Below, one piece after another: positions 1 through 9,148 of a stretch of 64,000 nt of DNA. Where the stretch lies: NCBI GenBank assembly GCA_965221625.1, contig OZ244903.1, positions 1,736,001 through 1,800,000 of the forward strand. Direction: 5' to 3'. The first letter of the stretch is position 1. Each line of letters begins with the position of its first letter. This stretch comes from Bin127 sp965221625. Its GTDB lineage: Bacteria; Chloroflexota; Dehalococcoidia; Lucifugimonadales; Lucifugimonadaceae. The notes beneath the pieces are model-generated. The model did not search any database. It was not told the origin of the DNA and was given only the letters and a program-made list of their open reading frames with translations. The translations under genes were made by a program, and so were the position numbers.

Positions 1-1
1 G

Positions 2-712
2 TTGGCAGGCGAGCTCGGCATACCCGTCGCAAACAATGGCGGTGCCAATGCGATCCCGGTAGCCGAGTTCGCGATGACCCTCATTCTGGCGTGTCATCGG
101 CACCTCACTATCGCCCACAACGACACCCGAGACGACTCCTGGATGCGCCCGGAAGTAGACGGTTACGACTCCTACGAACTGTTTGGCAAGACGGTCGGAA
201 TCGTCGGAGCAGGTCGCATCGGATCTACTCTCGCCGGATTGCTGCGCGGCTTCGATACCAACACCCTCTACACCGACATAGTCAGATCGGAGCGCGCAGA
301 AAGTCACGGTGCGACTCGAGTCGAATTGGACGAATTGCTGACCGAATCGGACGTCATCTCCCTCCATACGAACCTGAACGATTCGACGCAAAAGCTGATC
401 GGTGCCCGCGAGTTGCAGATGATGAAGAAGAGCGCTCTGTTGATCAACACCTGTCGCGGTCCGGTCGTTGACGAAGCTGCGTTGATCAATGCATTGCGGC
501 AAGGCGAAATTTGGGGAGCGGGATTGGACGTCTTCGAGATTGAGCCCGTAGAAGCGGATAATCCACTGCTATCTATGGACAACGTTGTGGTCGCGCCGCA
601 CGTCGCTGGCAAGAGCTTCGAATCCTATCCGCGCCGCGTCGACTTCGCCTTCTCGAATATGCAACGCGTCTGGGACGGTGGCGCACCTGAAAGCGTCGTA
701 ACCGAAGACTAA
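2..712 (+). CDS. D-2-hydroxyacid dehydrogenase, 5' end cut by the window
   Basis: NAD(P)-dependent oxidoreductase of the D-2-hydroxyacid dehydrogenase family, which interconverts 2-keto acids and D-2-hydroxy acids; the substrate cannot be read from sequence. Only about 236 codons are present, whereas full members have about 320-350, so the N-terminal substrate-domain half lies upstream of the window. The TTG at position 2 is therefore not taken as the true start. Visible residues, counted from the first codon shown, are the nucleotide-binding GAGRIG at 69-74, the catalytic Arg in NTCRG (R152), the Glu of the DVFEIEP motif (E179/E181) and the catalytic His in APHVAG (H200). It is the first of three tandem paralogs in the same orientation, 46 bp before the next. 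Confidence 0.9.
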   Translation: MAGELGIPVANNGGANAIPVAEFAMTLILACHRHLTIAHNDTRDDSWMRPEVDGYDSYELFGKTVGIVGAGRIGSTLAGLLRGFDTNTLYTDIVRSERAESHGATRVELDELLTESDVISLHTNLNDSTQKLIGARELQMMKKSALLINTCRGPVVDEAALINALRQGEIWGAGLDVFEIEPVEADNPLLSMDNVVVAPHVAGKSFESYPRRVDFAFSNMQRVWDGGAPESVVTED

Positions 713-758
713 TTTCCCAGATACACTACTCACAACACCACACCTCAGGAGCGCACAC

Positions 759-1826
759 ATGGCTGACGACAACATCCAGATCTTGTACCTCGGCCCTAGG
801 GGCGGCGATACCCATGACGCCAGCTCTACAGAGCAACAATCGCGTGCCGCAAGGCAATACGGTGCCGATTTCGCGATTTACGGCGGCAGCAGTGAAGGCG
901 AATTAATCGAGGCACTCAAGGATGCTGACTGTGTAATCAACCAAGGGCACGGCTGGGACCCATCACTCTTCACCCACATGGGCAACAACGGTCGGTGCAA
1001 AGGTCTTGTTTCATTCGGTCACGGATACGACGGCATGGACCTCGAAACCGCTTCCCAAAACGGCGTCGTCCTGTCCAACACCGCTTCGTTCGGTACCGAG
1101 GAAGTCAGCAACCAGACGATGATGCACTTCCTAATTTGCTCGAGAAAATTCGTGCTTCACGACAAGTTGGTCAAGAACGGACAGTGGACGCGTCAGTATC
1201 TGCCGCCGATGGGACACATCGCCGGAGAAACCTTCGGCATCGTGGGCATCGGCAACATCGGACGCGCAGTCGCTCGCAAGGCGCAGGCATTCGGATTGAA
1301 CGTCATCGCATTCGACCCATACCGTTCGTCCTGGGATGCGAAAGAGTACGGCGTGGAGATCGTTGCAACCTTGCAGGAGTTGGCGGAGCGGTCTGACTAC
1401 GTTTCTCCTCACGTCTTTCTCGACGAGGGAACGCATCACATGTTCAACGACGCCTTCTTCGCGGCGATGAAGCCAACCGCGTACTTCATCAACTGCTCGC
1501 GCGGACCGGTCGTTGACGAAGCGGCATTGATCCGCGCACTGCAGAGTGGCGAAATCGCCGGTGCCGGCCTCGACGTCTTCGAGCAAGAACCCGTGGATCC
1601 CGACAATCCGCTCTTGAAGATGGACAACGTGAGCGTCACCAACCACTACGCGTCGTACAGCGAAGTTGCTTGGGAGCGCGCAAACACGCAACTCGGTGAG
1701 GAAGCGATCCGTATCGCCGACGGCTACTGGCCGATGTCACTAATCAACCCCGAAGTCAAACATCACTCGCCTTCCCGAAAATCTCCAATATCGTGGGAAG
1801 TGATGTTGGCACTGAAAAACTCCTGA
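759..1826 (+). CDS. D-2-hydroxyacid dehydrogenase, paralog 2
   Basis: Complete 355-aa member of the D-2-hydroxyacid dehydrogenase family. GIGNIG at 163-168 binds NAD(P). The catalytic triad is readable as R248 (NCSRGP), E275/E277 (DVFEQEP) and H296 (TNHYAS). The His context differs from the usual PH motif of its neighbours but the His is kept. The ATG is preceded by AGGAG-like sequence at 746-751, about 7 nt away, which fixes the start. It lies between two paralogs with short gaps, so the three are probably co-transcribed. The paralogs are diverged well beyond simple duplicates, which suggests different substrates. The exact substrate is unknown. Confidence 0.92.
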   Translation: MADDNIQILYLGPRGGDTHDASSTEQQSRAARQYGADFAIYGGSSEGELIEALKDADCVINQGHGWDPSLFTHMGNNGRCKGLVSFGHGYDGMDLETASQNGVVLSNTASFGTEEVSNQTMMHFLICSRKFVLHDKLVKNGQWTRQYLPPMGHIAGETFGIVGIGNIGRAVARKAQAFGLNVIAFDPYRSSWDAKEYGVEIVATLQELAERSDYVSPHVFLDEGTHHMFNDAFFAAMKPTAYFINCSRGPVVDEAALIRALQSGEIAGAGLDVFEQEPVDPDNPLLKMDNVSVTNHYASYSEVAWERANTQLGEEAIRIADGYWPMSLINPEVKHHSPSRKSPISWEVMLALKNS

Positions 1827-1869
1827 ACAATCCTGAACCGAATCTTTCATCGAAAGGAAGATCTACAAG

Positions 1870-2946
1870 ATGGCTGAGTACAAAGTCCTCGTGATGGGCA
1901 TCGACGAAAACGACCCGCTCGATTATGAACGCGCTGAGATGGCTGACTTGGACGTCGAGTTCGTTAAAGCTAATCCGCAGTCGGAAGGCGAGGCGATGGA
2001 GCTGGTGCGCGACGCCGACGCGTTGATGATGCGCTCGACGCCATACTCGTCCGAGCAGGTCATACGCGCCGCCGAGAAGGCTCAGGTGCTAGCCGTCTAC
2101 TCGCACGGCTTCAACCAAATCGATACCGACGTCTGCAATGAGATGGGAATCATCATCACCAACGGTGCCGGGATGTGTATGGAAGAGGTATCGAACCAAG
2201 CGGTAACGATGATCCTGTGCTTGAACCGTCAGCTCATCCAGTTCAATGAACGCACCAAGAAGGGACAGTGGGGCCGCGACGATCTCATGCCGATTGAGCC
2301 GATCGACCAGCAAGTCCTCGGTCTCGTCGGTCTCGGAAACATTGGTCGCCAGGTGGCGCGCAAGATGTTCAACGGATGGCGAATGAAGGTGATCGCCTAC
2401 GACCCCTACTGCCCGCCTTGGATCGCGCAGGAATACGCTGTCGAGCAGGTTTACTCGTTGCATGAACTCTTTGAGCGTTCGGACTACGTGTCGGTGCAGA
2501 TTCCGCTCAACAAAGAGACTCACCACATGATCCGCAAAGAGCACTTCGACTGCATGAAGCCGACATCTTTCTTTGTCAACGTCTGCCGCGGTGCCGTCGT
2601 GCGAGAAGTCGACCTAATCGAGGCCTTGCGAGAGGGCAAAATGCGAGGTGCCGGTCTCGACGTCTTCGAGCAAGAACCTGTAGATCCGAACAATCCGCTC
2701 CTCAAGATGGACAACGTCATCGTCGCCCCGCACTCAGCTGGCGCGTCGACTCGTTCTGCCTGGCTCAGTCGTCAACGCGCATCACAGCAAGTCGCGGCCG
2801 TGCTGCGAGGTTACTGGCCAACAGCCGGACAAAACCCTGAAGTCGCCAGTTCGTTGCAACGCCGGACCCGCATGCCATCAACCGAGCCCCAACTCGAAGC
2901 ATCGCCAGAAGTACTACCCATGGCCGTCTTGCCCGAAGGTCAGTAG
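1870..2946 (+). CDS. D-2-hydroxyacid dehydrogenase, paralog 3
   Basis: Complete 358-aa D-2-hydroxyacid dehydrogenase. GLGNIG at 154-159 is the dinucleotide-binding turn. R240 (NVCRGA), E267/E269 (DVFEQEP) and H288 (APHSAG) are the catalytic residues. A good ribosome binding site (AAGGAAG, 1854-1860) stands 9 nt before the ATG. The C-terminus runs some 45 residues past the last family motif and is rich in Pro and Glu, probably a disordered tail. It is the last gene of the tandem set. The 159 bp to the convergent AIPR gene contain nothing I recognise. Confidence 0.92.
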   Translation: MAEYKVLVMGIDENDPLDYERAEMADLDVEFVKANPQSEGEAMELVRDADALMMRSTPYSSEQVIRAAEKAQVLAVYSHGFNQIDTDVCNEMGIIITNGAGMCMEEVSNQAVTMILCLNRQLIQFNERTKKGQWGRDDLMPIEPIDQQVLGLVGLGNIGRQVARKMFNGWRMKVIAYDPYCPPWIAQEYAVEQVYSLHELFERSDYVSVQIPLNKETHHMIRKEHFDCMKPTSFFVNVCRGAVVREVDLIEALREGKMRGAGLDVFEQEPVDPNNPLLKMDNVIVAPHSAGASTRSAWLSRQRASQQVAAVLRGYWPTAGQNPEVASSLQRRTRMPSTEPQLEASPEVLPMAVLPEGQ

Positions 2947-3105
2947 GTACCGGCGGGCACCACATATTGAACCCAGATAGCGACGGTTGGAAGAGTCAGT
3001 CAATCTTCGCGCACACCCCTTACCCCACATACGGCGCGAGGATTACTGGCGCGCCAGTGGCGGCGGTTAAGACGGCGGTCTGATCGATGATCTCAGGTCG
3101 TAGCC

Positions 3106-5076
3106 TCAGTCCTGAATCAGTTCCGACAACTGTTCACGCAATGTTGAGGCGAATGATGGCTGATTGGGCAAGGTCATGTCTATCGCGGCGATCGATTGAC
3201 GTAGGACATCAAGGTACTTCGGGGCTTTCGATTCAAGATTGACTTCATCGAGTCGGTTCGATTTTATGAAGGCGTCGAGACTGGACTCCACAAAACCCGG
3301 ATCCGTGCGATAGGGTGCATCTTCGCCTTCATGGAAGTAACCATCGATTACGCCCACGGCGGCCTCGCACAGCGAGTCGAAACCACCAGTTTCTTGGAGT
3401 CGGAGAATCGCCTTTGAGATCGTATCGGTGCTAACCGATCTAGACATTTGTCCACGAGATAAGACGTTGCGCAAAAGTTGCACACACGTGTAGTAAAAGA
3501 GATAACGCGTCTGGGCACGACCTATTTTTGTGCCCCTCGCACCAAACTTAGCATTCTTGGCCCAAATGAAGATGTGGTGGGCGGCGACTAGATCATCTCC
3601 GCCGAACGACGGAGAGTTAACGATTTGATCAAAGACCCTGCCTTGCTTGCCATTTGGATCGGTCCCTGGCAGAAAATCCTCACTGCGTCGCGAGGCGGAA
3701 CCTGCGTATCCCAACCATCCGGCACCGAAGACTTTGAGCATATCGTTGGCAACGATGGGGATTGCCCCGGGGACCGAAGTAAACCGAGGTATACAGTCAG
3801 GGTGCTGTTTTTCGAACGCCTTGCGAGAATCCCAACCTCCACGTTGGATCTCTAGGTATCGGCCATGGAGTTCTTCCGTCTCTTGCTTCCACCGATTGAA
3901 GTTCTCATCCAACGCGACGAGGTCACGGTCTCGCACCGCCGACTGCGTGTTGGTGTACCGGGTGATGTTCAGGATTTCGCTGTCGAGGTCGGACGTGACG
4001 ACCTTTACGACCACTGCACTGTTGCAAAGCTGCTTCTCCCATGCGTCACGATCCGTGTCGGTGCCTGTGCCGCCAACACCTAATCTGCGGTCAATTACCT
4101 CGAACAATGTTCGGGTAGTCTGGCAACCGTTGACGATGTACGGGTTCGTGATCTCCCATTGGTCGGTCGCTTCATCCAACGACGAGAAGCGAGATGCTAC
4201 GAAAGTTATGCCATTGTTGTAAAGACCGAACCTCTCAGGTTGAGTTTCTAATGTGTCTTTGATGCCAAAGTTGACTTTTCTCGTCTTACCCATCCCGAGC
4301 CACCGCCTGACATTCTTTTCGTACAGTCTGTCCAACTCGCCTGTTTCAGATCGGTAAGACTTCAGGAACTCGTACAGTTCGAACAGTGTGATTGTCCCGA
4401 CCTTTGCGTCATCGCCAAGCTCCGAAAATCGACCTCGGATCACCAACGCCGTGTCGGATTCGGGTGCATTCGCGCGGTCGTAGATTGACCTAACCGACGC
4501 GGATTCAACGTCGAAGGTAGGCCCGTTCGGCGGCATCAACTCGGCACCGCGGGATCGTACTTCATCCAACTGTTGAACTTGCTCTTGGCTCAATGGGTCG
4601 AGTGTGGCGATCACTAGCACGAGTTTGTCTCTGCCATCTGAATCTTGGCGGGCGAAGTTGCGTACTCTTTCGGCCACGCTGGAACCGCCCGAGTGCGCAC
4701 GGGTGTCGTTCGACAACGTTCCGAAAACTTTGTCAGCTTCTTTGGTGATGGTGTCGCTGCCTCGGATGGCAGTGCCGAATTTCGATTGAAACAGATACCA
4801 AGTGTCCCCGAGTTCGTCGCTATCCTCCTCCGATGGCGAATCGTTCAACGTATGGTAATCCGACGAAGAGTGCAAATACGCCATGTCAATCCCACCGTCG
4901 CCTGGCCCATCAGAGTAGAAAAAGTCGTCTTCGTTAGGATCCACGTCTAACCACTCTCTCGCCAGTTTGATGGCGAATGCGCGTCCTTTGGCGACTGAAT
5001 TCGGTTGTTGGTTTATCTCGCTGACCCATTCGGCTCGAAACGCTTCGTAGGTCGTTTTATCAGTGTCCAAAGTCAT
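3106..5076 (-). CDS. AIPR-family (abortive infection phage resistance) protein
   Basis: Large soluble protein of about 656 aa that matches the AIPR family, known from phage-abortive-infection loci and often found near restriction systems. The signature is visible in the middle: YNNGIT at about residue 285 and IVNGCQT at about 315, followed by an acidic/aromatic helical C-terminal half. The biochemical activity of the family is poorly defined. I prefer the ATG at 5076 (protein begins MTLDTDKTTYEAF). An in-frame start at 5124 would add 16 residues, CAFTTYVYPRS-like, without family character. It stands alone between the dehydrogenase trio and uppP with no evident methylase or partner, so it may be an orphan defence gene. 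Confidence 0.75.
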   Translation of the reverse strand: MTLDTDKTTYEAFRAEWVSEINQQPNSVAKGRAFAIKLAREWLDVDPNEDDFFYSDGPGDGGIDMAYLHSSSDYHTLNDSPSEEDSDELGDTWYLFQSKFGTAIRGSDTITKEADKVFGTLSNDTRAHSGGSSVAERVRNFARQDSDGRDKLVLVIATLDPLSQEQVQQLDEVRSRGAELMPPNGPTFDVESASVRSIYDRANAPESDTALVIRGRFSELGDDAKVGTITLFELYEFLKSYRSETGELDRLYEKNVRRWLGMGKTRKVNFGIKDTLETQPERFGLYNNGITFVASRFSSLDEATDQWEITNPYIVNGCQTTRTLFEVIDRRLGVGGTGTDTDRDAWEKQLCNSAVVVKVVTSDLDSEILNITRYTNTQSAVRDRDLVALDENFNRWKQETEELHGRYLEIQRGGWDSRKAFEKQHPDCIPRFTSVPGAIPIVANDMLKVFGAGWLGYAGSASRRSEDFLPGTDPNGKQGRVFDQIVNSPSFGGDDLVAAHHIFIWAKNAKFGARGTKIGRAQTRYLFYYTCVQLLRNVLSRGQMSRSVSTDTISKAILRLQETGGFDSLCEAAVGVIDGYFHEGEDAPYRTDPGFVESSLDAFIKSNRLDEVNLESKAPKYLDVLRQSIAAIDMTLPNQPSFASTLREQLSELIQD

Positions 5077-5166
5077 GTGATCTGTCCGCGATCTTGGATA
5101 TACGTATGTGGTGAATGCACACATCTTAGATCAAATGATCCAATTGTGTGAGATTCGACACACGCT

Positions 5167-6096
5167 TTACCCCACGTAGGGGGCGAGCAATACTAGTGCT
5201 CCCGTCGCGGCGGTGAAGACGGCGAAGGGGATCAGCGTTAGCGATCCAAGGCGTCGGATTAGCCACATGAACGTGGTGATGGCGGCGTAGGATGTTATTG
5301 ACGACACTATGAAGCCAATTGCCAGTTCGTCGAATTCGGGAAGTGATTCGGATGGCGAGACGATTACCTCAGTTGCGGACGCCAATGCCGCGACGACGAT
5401 GATTGGGGCGGCTAGCAGGAATGAAAACCGAACTGCCACGACTACCGGCATGCCCCGAGTCAATCCGGCGGTGATTGTCGTTGCAGATCTCGAGATGCCC
5501 GGGATCAACGCCGCGGCTTGCGCGAATCCGACTATCAGAGCGTCGGTGTAGTTGAGCACTTTGGGGCGGCTCCTTCGGTCTTTGCCGCTGAGACGTTGAC
5601 CGGTGAAGTAATGCCCGAGCAAAAGCGCGCCGGCGGTTACGATGAACATCCCGCCGGCCACTTCCGGTGCACGAAACGCCTCCGAAGTTAGCAACGGGTA
5701 CGCGGCCGCGCCGATTGCGATGGCTGGCATACTTCCCAGCCCGACTGCTTTCAAAAGGTTGCGCGGCGGCATCACCATTCGCGGCGTCAAGCGACGACGC
5801 ATGTCGCCGATCCGACGAGTGCGCTCTAACGTCTGGACCGACATCAGGTCGTCATCTCCCCCCAACGGTATCGAACGGTTGCGTTGCGCAGCCTTTAAGA
5901 GAAGCAGCCAGTCGCGCCTGAAGAAGACAACGAGTGCAACCAATGATCCGAGGTGCACGCTGGCATCGAATGCCGCCGTGGGTGTGGGCCATCCGAGTGC
6001 CCACGAAGCAATGATCATGTAACCGCTGCTGCTAATCGGCAGCAACTCGGTAGCACCTTGCATGAATGCCAGCGAGATGACCTGGACGATGGTCAC
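5167..6096 (-). CDS. uppP: undecaprenyl-diphosphatase UppP (BacA family)
   Basis: Integral membrane enzyme that dephosphorylates undecaprenyl diphosphate to recycle the lipid carrier for cell-wall synthesis; in the family it also gives bacitracin resistance. The two family boxes are clear. The first is near the N-terminus (QGATELLPISSSG, with the catalytic Glu and the PISS motif). The second is PGISRSATTI in the C-terminal half, with the conserved Arg. About eight hydrophobic segments are visible. A cytoplasmic loop rich in Arg lies between them. The longest frame starts at 6156, but the extra residues are polar and unlike the family. A GTG at 6096, just before TIVQVISLAF, is more likely. It is divergent from the enolase-superfamily gene. 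Confidence 0.9.
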   Translation of the reverse strand: MTIVQVISLAFMQGATELLPISSSGYMIIASWALGWPTPTAAFDASVHLGSLVALVVFFRRDWLLLLKAAQRNRSIPLGGDDDLMSVQTLERTRRIGDMRRRLTPRMVMPPRNLLKAVGLGSMPAIAIGAAAYPLLTSEAFRAPEVAGGMFIVTAGALLLGHYFTGQRLSGKDRRSRPKVLNYTDALIVGFAQAAALIPGISRSATTITAGLTRGMPVVVAVRFSFLLAAPIIVVAALASATEVIVSPSESLPEFDELAIGFIVSSITSYAAITTFMWLIRRLGSLTLIPFAVFTAATGALVLLAPYVG

Positions 6097-6138
6097 GACG
6101 AGATTTTGACGTTCGCGGCAGGTGCCGAGCGTGTTAAA

Positions 6139-6168
6139 TTGAATCGCATCTCGCAACTAGCATAGATT
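6139..6168 (+). promoter_or_regulatory. possible sigma-70-type promoter for the sugar-acid gene run
   Basis: TTGAAT at 6139-6144 and TAGATT at 6163-6168 are separated by 18 nt and end 7 nt before the ATG at 6176. This would give an almost leaderless transcript. No Shine-Dalgarno sequence is seen before this ATG, which fits that reading. The boxes are imperfect, so this is tentative. Confidence 0.3.
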
Positions 6169-6175
6169 GGCAGAC

Positions 6176-7390
6176 ATGCCGAAGAAACCGCCCATCGTCA
6201 CGCGCATCGAAACGTTGCGGAACCCCGCCTATTCGAAGATATTTTGGGTTCGCATCTACACCGACGACGGACGCGTCGGATTGGGTGAGACGTCCTTCGG
6301 ACCGAAGACGGTCGAGGCGTGGGCGCACGAGGATTGTGCCGACTACCTTCTCGGCAAGGATGCCACCCAGCTAGACATTCATTGGAGCCGGTTGAATGGT
6401 TACGGCGGCAAGGTCATCGCCAGAGCATCCGATATGAGCGGACTCTCAGCCGTCGACATGGCACTCTGGGACCTCTACGCCCAACGAGCCGGCGTTCCGC
6501 TCTACGAAGCACTCGGTGGATTGAGTCGACCCGCAATCCGCGTCTACAACACCTGCGCTGGTTACTCGTACGGCGTCAACCGCGTTGGACGGTTGGCAAT
6601 CGGCGACGTCGACTACCGACCTGAACAGCGATACGAAGACCAGCAGGCGTTTTTGACTGATGCCGGTGCCCTCGCCGACGACCTTCTGTCGGAAGGACTC
6701 ACCGCGATGAAGATTTGGCCGTTCGATCAAGTTGCCGAAAAATCGAACGGACAGTACATCTCTGGAACGGATCTCGAGATGTGCACTGAACCGTTCCGCC
6801 TAATCCGCGAGAAGGTCGGGAACAAGATCGACGTCATGCTTGAGATGCACTCGACCTACAACCTGCCCTCGGCGATCCGCATCGCCAAAAACGTCGAACC
6901 GTACGTGCCATTCTGGTTTGAGGATCCGGTGCCGATGGACAACATCGACGCTCTTGTGGAGTTCAAGCGTTCGACCGACATCGCAGTTACCGCATCTGAA
7001 ACCGTCGCGACGCGTTGGGCTTTCCGCCAGATGTTCGAGAAGCAGGCGATGACGATCTGCATGTTTGACATATCGTGGGTCGGCGGAATCTCCGAAGCGA
7101 AACGCATCTCGGCGATGGCTGAGGCGTATCACATGCCAATTGCGCCGCACGACTGTGTCGGACCGGTTACGTTCATGTTCTCCGTGCATCTATCGCTGAA
7201 CGCGCCGAACGCGTTGATCCAAGAGACGGTTCGCGCATTCAACTCCACTTGGTACCTCGACATCGTCGACCAACTGCCGACCATTGAAAATGGGTACGCC
7301 CTGCCACCGGAAGGCATCGGAGCTTGTCAGACGTTGTTGGATTCGTTCGTCGAGCATCCTGAAACCGAGATACAAGAGAGTAACCTTTAA
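6176..7390 (+). CDS. enolase-superfamily (mandelate racemase/muconate lactonizing type) enzyme
   Basis: Member of the enolase superfamily, which abstracts a proton alpha to a carboxylate; most such genes in sugar-acid clusters are acid-sugar dehydratases or cycloisomerases. The C-terminal barrel shows three acidic metal ligands, E223 (LEMHS), E249 (FEDP) and E275 (ASETV), and a likely catalytic H325 (APHD). At the second strand only K179 of the usual Lys-x-Lys is present, the second position being W181 (MKIWPFD). The protein is therefore not a canonical mandelate racemase. I chose the ATG at 6176 over the TTG at 6167. It is the first gene of a four-gene run with a propeller protein, an SDR and a phosphotriesterase-like hydrolase. 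Confidence 0.88.
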   Translation: MPKKPPIVTRIETLRNPAYSKIFWVRIYTDDGRVGLGETSFGPKTVEAWAHEDCADYLLGKDATQLDIHWSRLNGYGGKVIARASDMSGLSAVDMALWDLYAQRAGVPLYEALGGLSRPAIRVYNTCAGYSYGVNRVGRLAIGDVDYRPEQRYEDQQAFLTDAGALADDLLSEGLTAMKIWPFDQVAEKSNGQYISGTDLEMCTEPFRLIREKVGNKIDVMLEMHSTYNLPSAIRIAKNVEPYVPFWFEDPVPMDNIDALVEFKRSTDIAVTASETVATRWAFRQMFEKQAMTICMFDISWVGGISEAKRISAMAEAYHMPIAPHDCVGPVTFMFSVHLSLNAPNALIQETVRAFNSTWYLDIVDQLPTIENGYALPPEGIGACQTLLDSFVEHPETEIQESNL

Positions 7391-7458
7391 GGGGCATTGA
7401 CCGACTCGGCGCACCTGAGGTTAGAAGCCGATCGGAACTTCGAAATAGGAGCTTACGG

Positions 7459-8172
7459 ATGGCATACAAGATCGCAGACCCCATACAGATGTTCGTCTCG
7501 CCGGGACCGAAACCGAACGGTTTGCAGGCCGCGGATGATGGACTTTGGTACATCGACCAAGGCAACAACTTCGTCTACAAGCTCGATTGGCAGACTGGTC
7601 AGACACTGTTCGAGGCACCGACTGAGACGGAGCACTCCAGCGGCATCACTATCGACGACGAAGGGAACATCTGGGTCGCTTCCACCTATTCTTGTGACAT
7701 CCACATGATCGATCGCGAGACCGGCAAGACGATCGAAAAGTTCGATTCCCCGGGTGCTGGCATCAACGCAACCCGTGAGCACTTCGACGAATCGATGGGG
7801 CGAGCCTCACAACCGACAGGTGACCACGGCTTGGAGTGGAAAGACGGGCACCTTTACATCGCGTCGCCACCGTCCCAGTTCGTTCATGTAATGGACGCCG
7901 CGTCGTGGAAAGAGGTCCATCGCTTCAAAGCACCCGGATATCGCGTCCACGGCATCGCATTCGCTGAGGAAGAAGGACACATGTGGGTCTCCGACACGTC
8001 GTTCGGTATTGTGTGTCGGCAACGCATCGAAGACGGTCGCTGCTACGACGTTTTCCGCATACCGCACCCGGTGCAGATCCACGGTATGACGATTAAGGAC
8101 AACCGACTCTGGTACGCCGACGACCGAGGGCCGATCGGTTGGTTGAGCGTCAGCATGGAGCCGGACTTCTAA
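7459..8172 (+). CDS. beta-propeller (NHL / lactonase-like repeat) protein
   Basis: A 237-aa protein built from repeated four-strand blades: repeats of the type GLWYIDQGNNFVYKLDWQTG, then GNIWVASTYSCDIHMIDRETG, then GHMWVSDTSFGIV. These resemble NHL, SMP-30 and virginiamycin-B-lyase-like propellers. No signal peptide is visible, so it is probably cytoplasmic. A role as a lactonase or ligand-binding protein in the neighbouring sugar-acid pathway is an inference from position only. AGGAG at 7447-7451 lies 7 nt before the ATG. At 237 aa it would be a small or incomplete propeller. Confidence 0.65.
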   Translation: MAYKIADPIQMFVSPGPKPNGLQAADDGLWYIDQGNNFVYKLDWQTGQTLFEAPTETEHSSGITIDDEGNIWVASTYSCDIHMIDRETGKTIEKFDSPGAGINATREHFDESMGRASQPTGDHGLEWKDGHLYIASPPSQFVHVMDAASWKEVHRFKAPGYRVHGIAFAEEEGHMWVSDTSFGIVCRQRIEDGRCYDVFRIPHPVQIHGMTIKDNRLWYADDRGPIGWLSVSMEPDF

Positions 8173-8261
8173 CGGCGTCGAACCTGCCGCACGAGGCTCG
8201 ATTTTCGGCGCAACGCCATCATCGATTGGTTTTTGGCGCGCAAGATGCGTGAAAGGACGAC

Positions 8262-9122
8262 ATGACGAAGGTATTGGTTACTGGTGGATCCGGCAAGATG
8301 GGTCAGGTCATCATCCGTGATTTGCTCGGAAACGGTTACGAAGTGGTTAGCACCGACCGCAAACCACCGAAATCGACCGACGGTTTCGAGTTCATCGAAG
8401 CCGACGTTACGGATCCGGATGAGGCTCTGCGCGTGATGGAGGGTTGCGAAAAAGTGATCCACATGGCGGCGATACCTAACCCGTTGATCGCTTCGGAGTG
8501 GGAAGTGTTGCGCGTCAACACGATGTCAAACTGGGCGGTCCTCGAAGCCGCAGAACACTTCGCCATCTGCAACATCGTGATGGCTTCCAGCATTAACGCC
8601 ATCGGAGCCGCATTTTCCCGCAACCGCGTCTCCCGACCGTACTTCCCGCTCGACGAAGAACAAGGTACTCTCTGCCAAGATTCATACGCGATGTCGAAGT
8701 GGTACGGCGAGATCATGGCCGACACCTTCATCAGACGCAATCCCGGGAAGATGCAGATCGCTTCGATGCGCTTCCACTGGCTCGGCAGTCAAGCTGAACA
8801 AAAAGCACGCAAGGAAGCCAACGACCCGAGCATGGTGAACCCGTTGCGACGCAACGGGATGGACTTCTGGGGTTATTCGGATATCGAAGAGTCGGCAGCT
8901 GCCTGTCGCCTCGCGCTCGAGAAGGAGTGGGACGGACACGAAGCGTTTTTCATCAACGCGCAAGACACATTTCTCGAAGTGCCGACCGAAGAGGCGATCG
9001 CCATGGCCTATCCCGATGCCGAAATCAGGGAGCCGTTACCCGGTTTCGCCTCCGCAATCAGCCCGAAGAAAGCGGAGCGCATCCTCGGCTGGAAACAGAC
9101 GCGCTCATGGCGCGACCTTTAA
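8262..9122 (+). CDS. NAD-dependent epimerase/dehydratase, uronate-dehydrogenase-like SDR
   Basis: Extended short-chain dehydrogenase/reductase of 286 aa. The N-terminal GGSGKMG (about 8-14) is the NAD-binding glycine motif. The catalytic Tyr-x-x-x-Lys is in YAMSKWYGE, about residues 144-148, and the preceding ASSINAIG segment supplies the catalytic Ser. The SS(I)NAIG stretch and overall length resemble uronate dehydrogenases, which oxidise hexuronates to aldarolactones. That assignment is tentative, as sugar epimerases share these features. A purine-rich ribosome site (AAAGGA, 8252-8257) precedes the ATG. Its neighbours (enolase-superfamily enzyme, phosphotriesterase-like hydrolase) would supply dehydratase and lactonase steps. 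Confidence 0.82.
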   Translation: MTKVLVTGGSGKMGQVIIRDLLGNGYEVVSTDRKPPKSTDGFEFIEADVTDPDEALRVMEGCEKVIHMAAIPNPLIASEWEVLRVNTMSNWAVLEAAEHFAICNIVMASSINAIGAAFSRNRVSRPYFPLDEEQGTLCQDSYAMSKWYGEIMADTFIRRNPGKMQIASMRFHWLGSQAEQKARKEANDPSMVNPLRRNGMDFWGYSDIEESAAACRLALEKEWDGHEAFFINAQDTFLEVPTEEAIAMAYPDAEIREPLPGFASAISPKKAERILGWKQTRSWRDL

Positions 9123-9148
9123 ACCGCTCTGATTTCAAGGATTCAGTG

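Noticed and set aside
8927..9148. Upstream extension of the phosphotriesterase-like frame
   Set aside because: It overlaps the SDR gene, is Arg/His-rich and unlike the family. The ATG at 9149 has a ribosome site.
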